Source: Bryopsis sp. KO-2023 (Eukaryota > Chlorophyta > Ulvophyceae > Bryopsidales > Bryopsidaceae). From it: a stretch of 64,000 bases of DNA. Position numbers and translations under genes: made by a program. Positions 48,399 through 59,005 of this stretch are shown in pieces. Positions within the stretch are counted from its first letter, which is position 1. Each line of letters begins with the position of its first letter. The notes beneath the pieces were generated by a model. That model was given only the letters and a program-made list of their open reading frames with translations, was not told where the DNA came from and searched no databases. Location of the stretch: positions 2,728,001 to 2,792,000 of the forward strand of contig BSYQ01000011.1 of NCBI GenBank assembly GCA_030272585.1, written 5' to 3'.

Positions 48399-51184
48399 TT
48401 ACTTTGAATATGTCCAGTTTTTCCACACATATAGCATTTGGGATTTGCGCCTCCACCTCCACGTCCTTGATTCCTGCCACCACCTCGTCCGCGACCTCGG
48501 CCACCACCCCGTCCCCGACCTCGACCTTGGCCAATGTTTTGAGCCTGGTCTGGCTGAGGTTGCTGTTGGCCACCCATCTGGTTTGCCTTATCAGTCTGGG
48601 GTTGGTTTTGCTTTTTATTTTGGCCTCGGCTTTTACCTCCGCGCCATCGTCCGCGGCCACGAAAGTTTCCTCCTCCGGATGAGGCAATAGCATCAAGACG
48701 AGCCGCCGTCTGGATCGCCAACTCAATGCCATGCGGCACTTGAGCCACAGTTTGTTGTTTGATATGGAACTTTAACCCGTCCACGAAGAAGAAGTATTGT
48801 TCTTCATCTGTCATGTTGGGAATCCTCAGCACTTGTTCTCGGAAAGCAACAATGTACTGGTGCACTGACCCAGTCTGTTTCAGGTTCCGTAAGGAGCGCC
48901 TGGCTACATCAGACATTCTGGTGGGTTCAAATGCTTGGACCAGTTCCTCAACAAACTCAATCCAATTTGTGATTGGATGTCTTTTTCCTTCCCTTGTACG
49001 CAGATCCTGGACGTTTCGCCACTGAGCAGCAGCTCCGGTCAGGTTACTGCGGAAGAGCCTGAACCATACGCTCTCATCGATGTCCAAAGTCTGGCAATAG
49101 ACCGTCATTTCTAGTTGCCAATCTCTGATCCACCGCTGACCATCACCTGAGAAGGCCTTTGGGAAAGGAATACGAACGGATGACGGAATCCGTCCGTGGC
49201 GATCTTGCGGAGCAGCAAAGCCTTGGTTAGGGTCTGGAGGACCCCCACCTCCACCTCCGCCACCTCCACCTCCACCTGGGTGGTACGGCCATCCACCACC
49301 CCCACCTCCACCTGGTCCGGAAAGGAAAGATCCCCCTCCACTTCCAGGTGGTCCTCCTCCGCCTCCGCCTCCACCCCCAGGTCCACCTCCGGGTCCCCCT
49401 CCACCACCACCAGATCGATTTCCACCCTGTGGCTGGCTTGATGGAGTTGAGGGATAAGAACCCCACCCGTAATACGGGTTACTCGCGGAAGGTGCTCCGT
49501 ATTGGTTTACGGATTGTCCCAAACTTGGTTGGGTGCCTGGTTGGTTTCCTGGTTGCATACCAGGTTGGGTGTTAAGAGCCGGGATTGGATAGAAGACAGA
49601 CAGCGGAACTGTCGTCAGTGGTTGTGTTAACATGGATGTCGTTGGTGGTAACACACTCGTTACAGGGGCACTAAGTATGGGTCTGGCTGTGCCAAGTTGA
49701 CCCGCTTGGCCGAATGGTGCGCCCATTGCCATAGTTTGTGGCGGCGCAAGACTCCATGCCGTCCGTGTTCTTGGGGATGTAAATAAACCCCAGGAAGATG
49801 GAGAACCTCCACCCACGGAGTCTGCGACAGTTGTCGATGGGCTGCGACCACCCAATCCTCCTAACGTGGTTAGACCAGTAAAAGTACTCAGATCCGGAAC
49901 AGGTGGTACCGGAAATGGGATACTGGTAAGAGGAGTGGATGACACAAAAGGAACGCTTGTGGCTGCAGCTGTCGTGGCCGGCAAAGTGACCGTGCCAGTT
50001 CCTGCTCCCATCATACCCACTACAACTGGGTCCTGAGCCGGGACTCGAACTTTCTCCCGTTTTTTCCACGCACTCAGTGTTTCTTTGAACTTCGAATCAA
50101 CATACTTGGAGAGATTACTTTCCAAAGTCTGCTGTTTCTCTGTCGCGTCTGATAGAAATTTCTCCATCAGTTGCATCGACCTGTGTCCTCCTGCAGTGTC
50201 ATCAGAACTCACACTGCCTCGTTCCGCTCTTCTTTGTTTGCGTTGTTCTTCGGCTTGGTGTAAGTCCCGCAACACTTTTAAGCTCTGGCTTACCAAGCCT
50301 GAGAGTGTGTCTAGCTGGCCTTGGTGGTCGACTTGCTCGCACCGAGACTCATCAGTAGTCCGAGCTAGGTTATCCAGCGTTGTCTGCTGTAGGCGCATAC
50401 CTTCAGCAACTTTTGTCAGAGAGGCTTGCAGAGACAGAATTTGTTTCTCCCTGAGCGCATTGGTCTGATCAACAGCTTCAGCTTGGGTACGGGCTGATTC
50501 CTGCAGTCGATCGAGTCGCTCTTGCAGAATAGCCTCGTTATCGTATTTACCCAACAGATTCCTGTCGATCCGCTCTGTGGACCTTATATTCTGTTCCAGC
50601 AATTTGTGCTGGTGGTCTAACAATTTCTGTTGTCTTTCTATAGACTCAGTATTTTGATTGACCAGCTTCTGGGCCTCCTTCCTGACATAGAGCACGAACT
50701 GCTCATATTCCTCTTTCAGGTCGCCTTTTAAGGTCGACTCTGCACGCTGAACCTGCTCGTGAACTTGTCCTTCCAGGTTTTGTGCGACCTCTTGCACATT
50801 CGAGGAGACAGCGGCATACACATGCTCAGCTGTGTCCCTAAGTTGTCCCTCGTCCACACCATGAACGTGCACCTCCTGCTGGTGGACGTTTATATGCTGA
50901 TGTTCGTGGTGAAGGATGTTGGTGACTTCTATTGTCGGGACGTCCTCCATATCCTCATCATACTCCTCGTCCCCGGACTCTTCCGACTCTTGTTCCGAGT
51001 CTAAGTCTTCGTCCGGTTCCTCAACCTGGTCGGGTACATGTCTGTCCCACTGCAAATCATGTATTTGCTGCGCTGGTGGGTGCACCACATCTGGATAAAC
51101 CACGGGAATTAGTTGGTTATCCACCACCTCTTCCTCCTCAGGAGGTGGAATAGGTGGTAGCTGTGGCGGCGTCTGGCCGGACAT
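48350..51184 (-). CDS. Element 4 gag
   Basis: About 944 codons. I take the ATG at 51,182-51,184 (MSGQTPPQLPP) as the start because element 3 gag also begins MSG. In order: Pro/Glu-rich start, acidic stretch, H/V-rich motif (HINVHQQEVHVHGVDEG), coiled coil, Thr/Pro-rich linker, long Gly/Pro runs, capsid segment, RG-rich tail, and a zinc knuckle (CYMCGKTGHIQSKC). The capsid, RG tail and knuckle are those of a nucleic-acid-packaging gag. Confidence 0.92.
48362..48368 (-). promoter_or_regulatory. Candidate -1 frameshift heptamer (element 4)
   Basis: GTTAAAC in the element's sense (gag reads ..G TTA AAC), a few codons before the gag stop. It is identical in sequence and frame to the heptamer of element 2. 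Confidence 0.65.
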
Positions 51185-51901
51185 GTTTTTGTTTGAATTT
51201 CCTGGAATTTTGACGTAATAGGAGTGTGTCCGGAAAGTTTCCAAACTTTCTGGTGACTTGGGTGCGAACTTGTTTCAGTTCTGGTTGCACTCCTAGTCGC
51301 TATCTTTTCTTGAACCTTACTAGGTCAGAAATAGATAGGAGTTTTACACTTGACAACGTCGGGTGTTACTTTCCCGTTCGCGTTCTGTCAGCCGACTAGG
51401 TTAGTACCTTGGCCGGTGATTCAGTAGAACCAGTCGTGACTCAGGCGGTGCGGTAACCGATTGCGCGCTGGAAAGAGTGACAATGAGTCACCTGCCAGAA
51501 CGACTATTTTTCGTGTTACTGGCAGAAGCGTCAGTCGACGGAAGTTGGTCGTTCCGGACGACGTTCTTTCCTACGCCGGTTCGCACTTCCAGTTGTTCGC
51601 CTGCGCGTTTCGGGTTTACGCCGATCGTTGCTCTCCTTGCACTGTTGTAGTGCTTTCGCCTTGTTTTCCTTTAGATCTACAGATCTGTAGGTTTCCAGAA
51701 ATTCGTTCACTGGACTCCGATTCTTTTGCGACTTCGCCTGACGTTTTCGAACGACGACGCGAGCACGTCGTTCGAAGGATAGCTCTCCTCGCGACCCCTG
51801 GAACACAGAGTTCCAGATCTGTGGGATTTAGTAATCCCTAAGGTCAGATCTTTAGGGGGGGGTTCGCGAGTTCTCCTGTGGGGTGCGCCTGGCCTCGCCT
51901 T
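51185..51901 (-). other. Element 4 leader between 5' LTR and gag
   Basis: About 730 bp of untranslated leader from the primer site to gag. Several short palindromes such as AGATCTACAGATCT (51,673-51,686) suggest a folded RNA. No coding frame with composition like its neighbours. Confidence 0.55.
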
Positions 51902-51913
51902 GCTCCGAAACCA
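51902..51913 (-). promoter_or_regulatory. Element 4 primer-binding site
   Basis: TGGTTTCGGAGC on the minus strand, 2 nt inside the 5' LTR, the same 12-mer and spacing as in elements 2 and 3. Confidence 0.82.
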
Positions 51914-51915
51914 AA

Positions 51916-51949
51916 TGATAAGGGGGTCTAGGACCCCGAGACACAAGCA

Positions 51950-51984
<35 letters not shown>

Positions 51985-52088
51985 TCACTGGGAAGATTAA
52001 TTTTTACAGGAGGGCCCCCTGCCCTATAAACCCTGTCGTACATCCCATTGTACTACACAATACCCCTAAACCCGAGTTACTACTATCA
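51916..52088 (-). repeat. Element 4 5' LTR
   Basis: 173 bp, the partner of 41,454-41,626, with no difference noticed. Followed by the CCAAT duplication. Confidence 0.95.
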
Positions 52089-52093
52089 CCAAT

Positions 52094-53388
52094 TCCTCAC
52101 GACGCCTTCCATCCATGACCGACGGCACATCCCCGCCAATCATTCGCCCTCCCCCCACCAAGAAACGCCCAAACCCCTCCGACGCCTCTAAGAACAAGAA
52201 GCCCCGACAATGATTCCAACAAGAACCCCAAAAACACTTCCGACAATGAAAAAACAAACAAACAAACAATGATTTGGGTGGTGAACAAATACGAAGCAAG
52301 GATTAGACAATCGTGTATCAGGACAGATATAAGGTCTTTAGTTTTTGTTTGTTATACATTGAACTGTAAATTGTAAGTGACGGTCTTCCCATCGTCCAAC
52401 AACACCATCCTACAATGAAAACTATGTTTTCTGATTGAAGTCGGTCTGGGCTCCATCAACCACGCATTGTTCCTCTTGCATGGGTCCTTTTCTGTATATA
52501 AATTGGTTAAAAATATGATGGTCATCCACCTTTCTATTTTTAGCAAAGGCCTTGCAAAATCATTTGTCATTCGTTCATACTTGCGTCGGCAGTGATGTCG
52601 AACTGCTTGCTTGTTTCGACTCTGTTGTGTAAAGGGAAATAATCTCTTTTAGGGTGGCTGGCTGCTGTAACCTGGTTCCTTGTAAATGAAATATTTATGA
52701 AATTAAATGTGATGAGTTCTGAATGTATTTGTAGCGATCATTCCTACAATTCCCACAGGAATTTAGATTTTTTTTCACCGCCATGACCAAAAAACAATAC
52801 ACTGCAGTCGGCAACACACTCCTTCTCTCAGACAGTCAGCGATGTCATTATCGCTGACTGTCCCTAAACTTTTTAGGTTGCTCCTTAAGAAGATCCGGAA
52901 GGACTATTGTCCCTTCCTTATCGGGAGGAGTCCAACCACTTGGGAGAAATCACAACGGAGACAAAAAGAAAAGATGAAGCTCGAGGACTGAATTACATTC
53001 AACCTGACCGACTTTAAATAGTCGAATCACAACTTACACCCAACTTCTGATTAACTGTAAATCAGCTTCTAATGTGCTGAGTAAATTGTCCCATTCTGTG
53101 GCAGTTTGTCGTACTAATCCCCCAGATCATCGATCAAATCCAAAACCTCACGAAACCTTTTCCTCTACACACCCTTGAACTACTCCACAGCATTCCAGGA
53201 AAACTCGAAGTACTATTTCCAATAGGATTGTCAATGTATTTCCAGTCGTTTTTTAAAAACAACCTCCCCCCCTGTCCAACCTTCTTAGCCACCCACAGCT
53301 GACATATACTTAAGTATATATTGCGATATATATATATCTTTCAGCCTAAAGGCTCGACGCCCCCGGGCGGCTTTCCCTCGTTTTACTA
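52094..53388. other. Intergenic host sequence with small hairpins
   Basis: No convincing gene. The first ~120 bp are the other flank of element 4's target and can be read as a short basic tail (KKRPNPSDASKNKKPRQ then stop at about 52,214), perhaps the end of the split sequence at 40,545-41,448. A perfect 13-bp hairpin lies at 52,831-52,862, and an AT microsatellite near 53,322-53,337. Confidence 0.5.
52831..52862. repeat. Perfect 13-bp hairpin
   Basis: GACAGTCAGCGAT and its exact complement are separated by GTCATT. A second small hairpin (CCTAAA...TTTAGG) follows directly. Role unknown. Confidence 0.8.
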
Positions 53389-53880
53389 GTGGTGGGGGTG
53401 TGGAACACTGTGCGCGTTCCAGCACAGCAGATTCCTGTGCGACACGGTTTGTGTTGTGTGCGGCGCTGCCATGCACACCGCACGAGTGGTTTACATCGAC
53501 CCAAAAAAAAAATCGCGTGCTTTTTGCGATTCCGGCGTTTTGAGGAAATCGGTTGGGATTCGTGTAACCCCGCACAGAGCGGGTCTTCCCACAGTGAGGG
53601 AGAGGATTTAACAAATGGACATGCTGTGGAAAAGGCTGAGAAACCAACTTCAGGGAAAAACGATCCTTCGTGTGATTCTTCTCGCTTCAGTGAATCTTCG
53701 GCTGCATCGATTGGTAGACTGGCTGCTGGTCACTTACCCCGAATGGCAATCGTTGAGCTTCCTGTTCGCGAACAGAAGCTATTTCGATAGAATTCGGGCT
53801 CATAAACACTTGTTCACAGAGTGCTCAAAAGGTGGTTGCTATCGCGGGAAAATTGACGTTCCCTGAAGTCCAGACCAAGA
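53389..53880 (+). other. Region with overlapping open frames upstream of the ubiquitin-like gene
   Basis: Two plus-strand frames are open here. One has a Ser/Glu/Lys-rich stretch (SSHSEGEDLTNGHAVEKAEK...), the other a hydrophobic one ending at 53,866. Neither matches a family I know. It may be 5' UTR, an upstream exon, or an unrelated small gene. Confidence 0.25.
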
Positions 53881-53902
53881 CTCAAGAAGGCGAAGGGCCA
53901 CG

Positions 53903-55161
53903 ATGCAAATATTCGTGAAGACGAATGGAAGAACGATTAGCGTGGAAGTGGAATCGTGCAGTTCAGTGCAGACTTTGAAAGACAAAATATACTTGAAAGA
54001 AGGTAGACATTTTGAGGCGAATACCCTGTGCGTGATGTATTCGAACTAGTGGTATGCGAAATATCGAGTCAAGCAAGACTTCAGCCATGTATCCTCTATT
54101 TTTTGTGTTTTTTTTCTCTTCACAGGAGTTGAGCCTGAAGATCAGCGGATCGTTTTCGAGGGCAGGACCTTGTCGGATGAAGCACTGCTACGGGGGGCCC
54201 ATGTGCAAAAGGAGTCCACAGTTTACATGATGCGAAGGCTTCTTGGGGGCGGAAACCTGACGTTCATTGTGAACCCACGGGTTCAGAAAGAAACGTGGTC
54301 TCTCTATTGGAAAGAATCAATGACCACGGAGACTGTGTGCTTGGACCCCTGCACTATTACCGTGGACCAGTCGACGTCTGTTGCAGATCTTCAGGTGAGG
54401 AGTTTCTTCGTCCTATTTGAGACTGAAAAGGACCAAACATAGAATCTATCTTTGGGGAAAGACAAATTTCGAACCTTTGAGAGTTGGAAACAACACATTT
54501 AGGCGAAATTGTGTTTTACTGAGTTGTACATCGCCATTCACTGCATGCAAACACTGCACATGCCAAAGCGTCTTTAAAGCATTTCGCTTGCCAGCCGAAT
54601 TTCAGCTTTGAGACTTTCGAATTGTGTACACGACTGGTCCTTGCTGTGCTCTCAAGGCTGAAGTTGCTAAAAAGCTCGGCTGGGCACCGGTTTCAAGTCT
54701 CTTGAGACTGGAAGGTTTCGACGAGCCATGGGAGAGATCTATACACAAGGGCCGAGAACTCCCAGCTGGGAACAGTTTGGCAGAGTGTGGGATTGAAGAT
54801 GGGGCTTCTATCGCAACAGTGCGAAAAGCACTCGTGGCCGAAGGTAAGATCTAGCGCTGAGGACCCGCATCAAAACCAGTGAAAACACATAAGGGGGTTG
54901 AAATTGTTGTGTTCGCGTGCAGGTTGGGAGGTACGCATGTTGCTTGTGTACTAGAAGTCGGAGAGGAATCCAACAACAGATCACGGATCACTAGTGCAGA
55001 TACAACGCATAAATTCTGGATCGAAACCCCCACACGCCACTTTCATCTCAAGTGATCAGTATGTGCGGTGGTCAACAGAGGTGAAGTGCCTTCCACCATC
55101 CAATTTACAATTTTCTTGTGCTTGTGTCTAATCTGCAGCTGCGAATCGATTCCGACGATGA
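53903..55161 (+). CDS. Two-domain ubiquitin-like protein
   Basis: Four proposed exons: 53,903-54,002, 54,126-54,394, 54,657-54,843 and 55,139-55,161, about 192 residues. The start MQIFVKTNGRTISVEV aligns with ubiquitin MQIFVKTLTGKTITLEV. KDKI, KEG-VEPEDQRIVFEGRTLSDEALL and KESTVYMMRRLLGGG cover the rest of the fold to a diglycine-like end at about residue 76, but residues continue, so it is not simply processed ubiquitin. A second, more diverged domain follows (NLTFIVNPRV... to about 155, with LKRL-like SSLLRLEGF and GRELPAGNSLAECGIEDGASI). The start is fixed by an in-frame stop 37 nt upstream. Donors and acceptors are GT-AG with matching phases for the first three exons. The last exon is uncertain: another frame there would give an acidic tail (SDDESSTDEEDS). 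Exact role unknown; likely cytosolic or nuclear. Confidence 0.72.
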
Positions 55162-56341
55162 ATCTTCCACGGACGAAGAAGATTCACGTTTCTGAGCTGC
55201 AATGTCATTATTCACAAGACAAACTCGCCAGCAGAGCCAACGATGGCGTGCGTGACGAGGTTGCATTGAGGCGGTGGAGGTTTTAAGTTGTCGCCGTGTA
55301 AACTTCAAATTTTCATTTTTTTTTTTTAAATGAAACGATGAGAACCCAACAGCAAGAGCTCCAAAATCTTCTTCTGTGTTTCAATTCAACCTTTCAAGAC
55401 AATAATAATAATAATAATATCCGCCCAGGTCGTTCTTTTACCAAAATCATGATGTTTGTTTGTTTGTTCTTTACCAAAATCACAGCCTCGATATTAAATG
55501 CCCTCCTGTTCAAGGAACTCTTGTGACATGGAGTGAACTCTCACTCCATGTCACAAGAGGTCCTTGAACAATAACTTGAAAAGAAACCTCCAAATCTCTT
55601 CGGGTGGGACAGGTGGGCAGCAACCAATATCCTACTCACTCTCTGGTATATTAAGTAGTGGGTGTCTACAGATACCACACTCTCTTGTGTAAGTCCTTCA
55701 TAAACAAGTTTATTGACACATACATTATTAGCATCCGAATTCAACAAAGTGAATGGATCAACCACAGAAAAAGAACGTTCAATAAAAAAAAACACCTTTT
55801 CCCAAGTTTTTTTTTTTCTAACAGCAATCAACAAAAGGAACGGATCAATCATTCATAATCTAAAGAGAATCCCCCCAATGGAGAACAGAACTCTTTGTTT
55901 TCATAAGAAAATGGAGGCCGCATTGTTCTTTGCTGTCGGATTGTACATTTCCAAACTTTAGCTCTCTTCGTGACAAGAAGAGATTCCAATTCGTGAATAG
56001 GAAATGTCTAGGATCTTCATTGCCAGTGCAGGGATGGGTTGGGGTTCTTGCTGGATGTTTGTTTGTTTGGGATTCAACTACAAAGTCACTGATTGAATGA
56101 TATGGGGTACTTTGATAAACAAGGCATTCCAAAATTACAGTCACCTCTTCCCTTCGATGACGGAAACCAAGATCCCACAAAAATCCCAATAACAAAATGA
56201 TGCAGAAAACAATCCCATTTGAAAGAAATGAAAAGCATAACCTCATGTGTGACAGCGACACATCAATTCTTTTTCATTGGATAATTTCCTCCCTTCTTCT
56301 CAAAATCTTGAGGGTTTCTTCTTGCACTGTTCAGTGTTCCC
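55162..56341. other. Intergenic sequence with a long hairpin
   Basis: About 1.2 kb between the convergent 3' ends of the ubiquitin-like and thylakoid genes. AT-rich, with an AAT microsatellite (about 55,402-55,420) and the hairpin at 55,508-55,569. No gene seen. Confidence 0.6.
55508..55569. repeat. 29-bp-arm inverted repeat
   Basis: Arms 55,508-55,536 and 55,541-55,569 pair at 28 of 29 positions around a 4-nt centre (ACTC). It lies about 350 bp after the ubiquitin-like gene. Too tight for a normal plant miRNA precursor; it may be a small foldback element or a transcript end structure. Confidence 0.85.
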
Positions 56342-58328
56342 TTACTTCCTCACACGACAACCCACTTCCAATCGACTCTCCCCCACCAAAGTTGGATTAT
56401 CACACAGCTGAATAGCATCTTGGCTGCCAATCAGTGCATCCTCGAAATCCACTCCCTCCAGATTGGTTCCTTTGAATTGGGCACCTGTGATGACGGCATT
56501 CACCAGTTTCGCATTCTTAAGATTGGCATTCGTGAAATCAATTCGGTCCAATACAGAATTTGTCAGATCGGCGCCCTCAAAATTTGCTCCAACTGCATAT
56601 GCCTGCAACAAAAAACACACACACAACCCAGTCATGGCGTATTCCCGTTATGGCTCAAAATTCTTACAAGCACCTAAACAAACATAATTTTCCTTCAAAA
56701 ACATCATAAGGGAGGAAAACAAGCGTGTGTGTGCCTGATTTTGTGTTCTAGAACCACTCATAGATAACTGTTTTTTTAAATTCACTTTCTCGGAGCTGAA
56801 AGCACCATGACATAATTCTGCGAATGTTAAGAGTGGTCGCACATCAGATAAATAGCTCCAAAAATTTCACGGTTTCAACCAAAAGTACAAGGACAGCTGA
56901 TAGGGTACAAAATCCACAAATGACCAGCCAAGGGGTCTGAGTGATTCTAGGGTGTTCCACCCTCCCACCCCACAACACTAAGATACAGCGTATTGTGCAT
57001 GAAAAAGGCCACACCGTCAAGAATTTTTTTGCAGATCTTATAAGTGTTCGGGCTAAAAATTTATAGGAATTTCTCAATGAAGATCGCATTTTCATACAAT
57101 CCGTTCCATATTATCAACACTTCCAATTTTTACGAACACGCGAACAAAGTCACACAATCATGTTCATTTTTCAAAACAAAGGCAGCAGAACTGAAGCGGA
57201 GCTCATGTTTGAATTCTCCTCCCCCTTCCCCCTCCTCCTTTTTCGCTTGATCGCCAGATACTTGCTTTTGAATAGTGTTAGTTTGTGTCTGACCTTCGAG
57301 AACACAGCCTCCCGCAAATTTGCTTTCCTCAGATCGGTGTTGGATAGCAGAGCCCCCGAAAGCGTTTTTCCAGCAAGGTCGGTTTCAGATAGCACGCAAT
57401 TTCTCAAGTCCAACACGGTGTCAGATACAGCATTTGCCTGCAGACCACCAGCAGAAGTAAAAGCACATCAGGCTTTTGGGCAGTTTGCATTTTTTTTTCT
57501 TTTTTTTTCTTCCTTCCATGTTCTTCCTGCCATTTTACGCAAGAACTTGAAAGTGAATAAAGCCCCCATCATCGAGTTCACTATCTGGAGGGATATTTTC
57601 AGCAAGTGCGAAAGCAGCAGAAAAATGAATGTTCATTTGAACATATATGTATATATATATATATGTTCATTTGATATTCCACCCATACTACAGTTCTCTC
57701 TAATGTGCACACAACGAGAGCTCAGTTCTTTCTGCCATCAAGGAATCATTGGCACCACCCTCCAAATATCCATTTCTCAACAAATGCAGTTGACAGCTTG
57801 CCTGGCCGATGGTGTTTCCAACAAAGGCACGATCACATCGGTTTGGATCATTGCTGATAGGTGGCAATCGAATTGCCTGGACAGGGCCAGACAAAGCCAG
57901 GGATGCTGCAAACCCAATTGCCAAGGCCCCAATGCCACGTTTGATTTGAACATCTGATTCCACAAGAATGAAAGAAAGTTGTGAGCCGAAACAGCGGGGA
58001 TGAAGCAAAAAAAATCAAAAGAGGTCCACCCAAAACTCAAAAGGGTGAACACCCCTCAAACTTTTTTGTAAATAAACATAACTAAGCAGTGTTCCTTTGC
58101 GGTTCCGTTTCCCAACCCCCCCCCCCCCTTGGTGGCGCCAGGTCAAGTCTTTAGGGCCCAAAGTTTCTGAAATAGCGTGGGTGTATCACGGAAAACTCTA
58201 TGGAACTCCCGTGTGGAGTCCGAAAGCCAGAATCAGACCCGGTCCCTACCTCTGACGGGAGCTTTCGCAGCCCTCGAGACCGGCCTGGACGTTGCCACCT
58301 TGGGAGCGGAACAAGATATGGACTGCAT
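56342..58328 (-). CDS. TL17: Thylakoid lumenal 17.4-kDa-type pentapeptide-repeat protein
   Basis: Four exons on the minus strand: 58,250-58,328, 57,802-57,953, 57,294-57,437 and 56,342-56,602 (636 nt, 211 residues); all phases agree. Residues 1-35 (MQSISCSAPKVATSRPVSRA...) look like a chloroplast transit peptide. IKRGIGALAIGFAASLALSGPVQA is a lumen-targeting signal ending in an AxA-type site before IRLPP. The mature start IRLPPISNDPNRCDRAFVGNTIGQAN closely matches Arabidopsis TL17 (At5g53490) from memory. Pentapeptide repeats follow (TLSGALLSNTDLRKANLREAVF; ANFEGADLTNSVLDRIDFTNANLKNA...), and the end LEVGCR is also typical. Four cysteines fit the disulfides known in the family. Its biochemical role is not settled. 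Intron 2 is GC-AG. The gene diverges from eIF4G. Confidence 0.92.
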
Positions 58329-59005
58329 CGTCGGCACTGGGAGAACGAAACGATCTGCTTGGTGGAGCGTTTGGGGGGAATGGATGGTAACTTGTTGAAA
58401 TCGTTGATTAGTCCATGAGTAACCACGCACGTCTGTTCCGCAAGTGGCGGCGGGCATGCGGGGCCTTCAAGTTTCCGGTTTCAATTGGTCGTCCAGAAAC
58501 TGGACACAGCAGCACATCATTTGCTGATTATGGGCATTTGCTGGTGGCTGGTAGGCTTCCCTTGTTGGGAGGCAGGTTTGCTCTGGGCATTTTCTGTTCC
58601 CAGTCAACACCTGCGAAATCGCAGTCAGGTTTGGTCAGGATTCGGCCAGCCTTCCGTCTGTCATAGAGGCAGCACCCCCCCTAAATTGCGTCATTTGGAG
58701 TGGACGCCAGCGTGTATTTTTCTATTCTTGACAGTTGGGGAAGTTGGGTAAACCAAAGTCTCACGGTGTGCTTCAAAGCTTTATTTCCCGGTATCGAAAT
58801 ACGAAAAGCGCTTCTTCAGTTTTTTTTGGTTCGTTGTAACACATACTTCTTCTTTCCACGTCGCTTCTATCCACAAGTTTTGACATAGAGAAAACGAAAA
58901 AAGGCAGAGAGGAGAGAGAGAAAGGTCCCGTTGCTTGTCTATTTGCGTCCCTGCCAGCGCTTGCATGTGAAGTGAGCTCCGCTCCTATTGCACTACTTTG
59001 AGGGG
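58329..59005. promoter_or_regulatory. Shared upstream region of TL17 and eIF4G (divergent)
   Basis: 677 bp separates the two start codons on opposite strands, so it must hold both 5' UTRs and both promoters. A GA-rich stretch (GGCAGAGAGGAGAGAGAGAAAGG, about 58,903-58,925) lies about 80 bp before the eIF4G start, probably in its 5' UTR. No TATA box is clear in either direction. Confidence 0.6.

Larger units (their letters stand above)
41454..52088 (-). mobile_element. Ty3/gypsy chromovirus, element 4 (young, pol broken about once)
   Basis: 10.6 kb on the minus strand with 173-bp LTRs (41,454-41,626 and 51,916-52,088) in which I saw no difference, and a 5-bp target duplication CCAAT (41,449-41,453 and 52,089-52,093). 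Order in its own sense: LTR, primer site, ~730-bp leader, gag, pol, ~600-bp spacer, third ORF, hairpin, G-run, LTR. Gag and the third ORF are open; pol appears broken about once. Matching LTRs point to a very recent insertion. Confidence 0.95.

Noticed and set aside
53615-53866. A small independent membrane-like protein upstream of the ubiquitin-like gene
   Set aside because: Only ~80 codons, no family match, overlapping another open frame; kept as an uncertain region.
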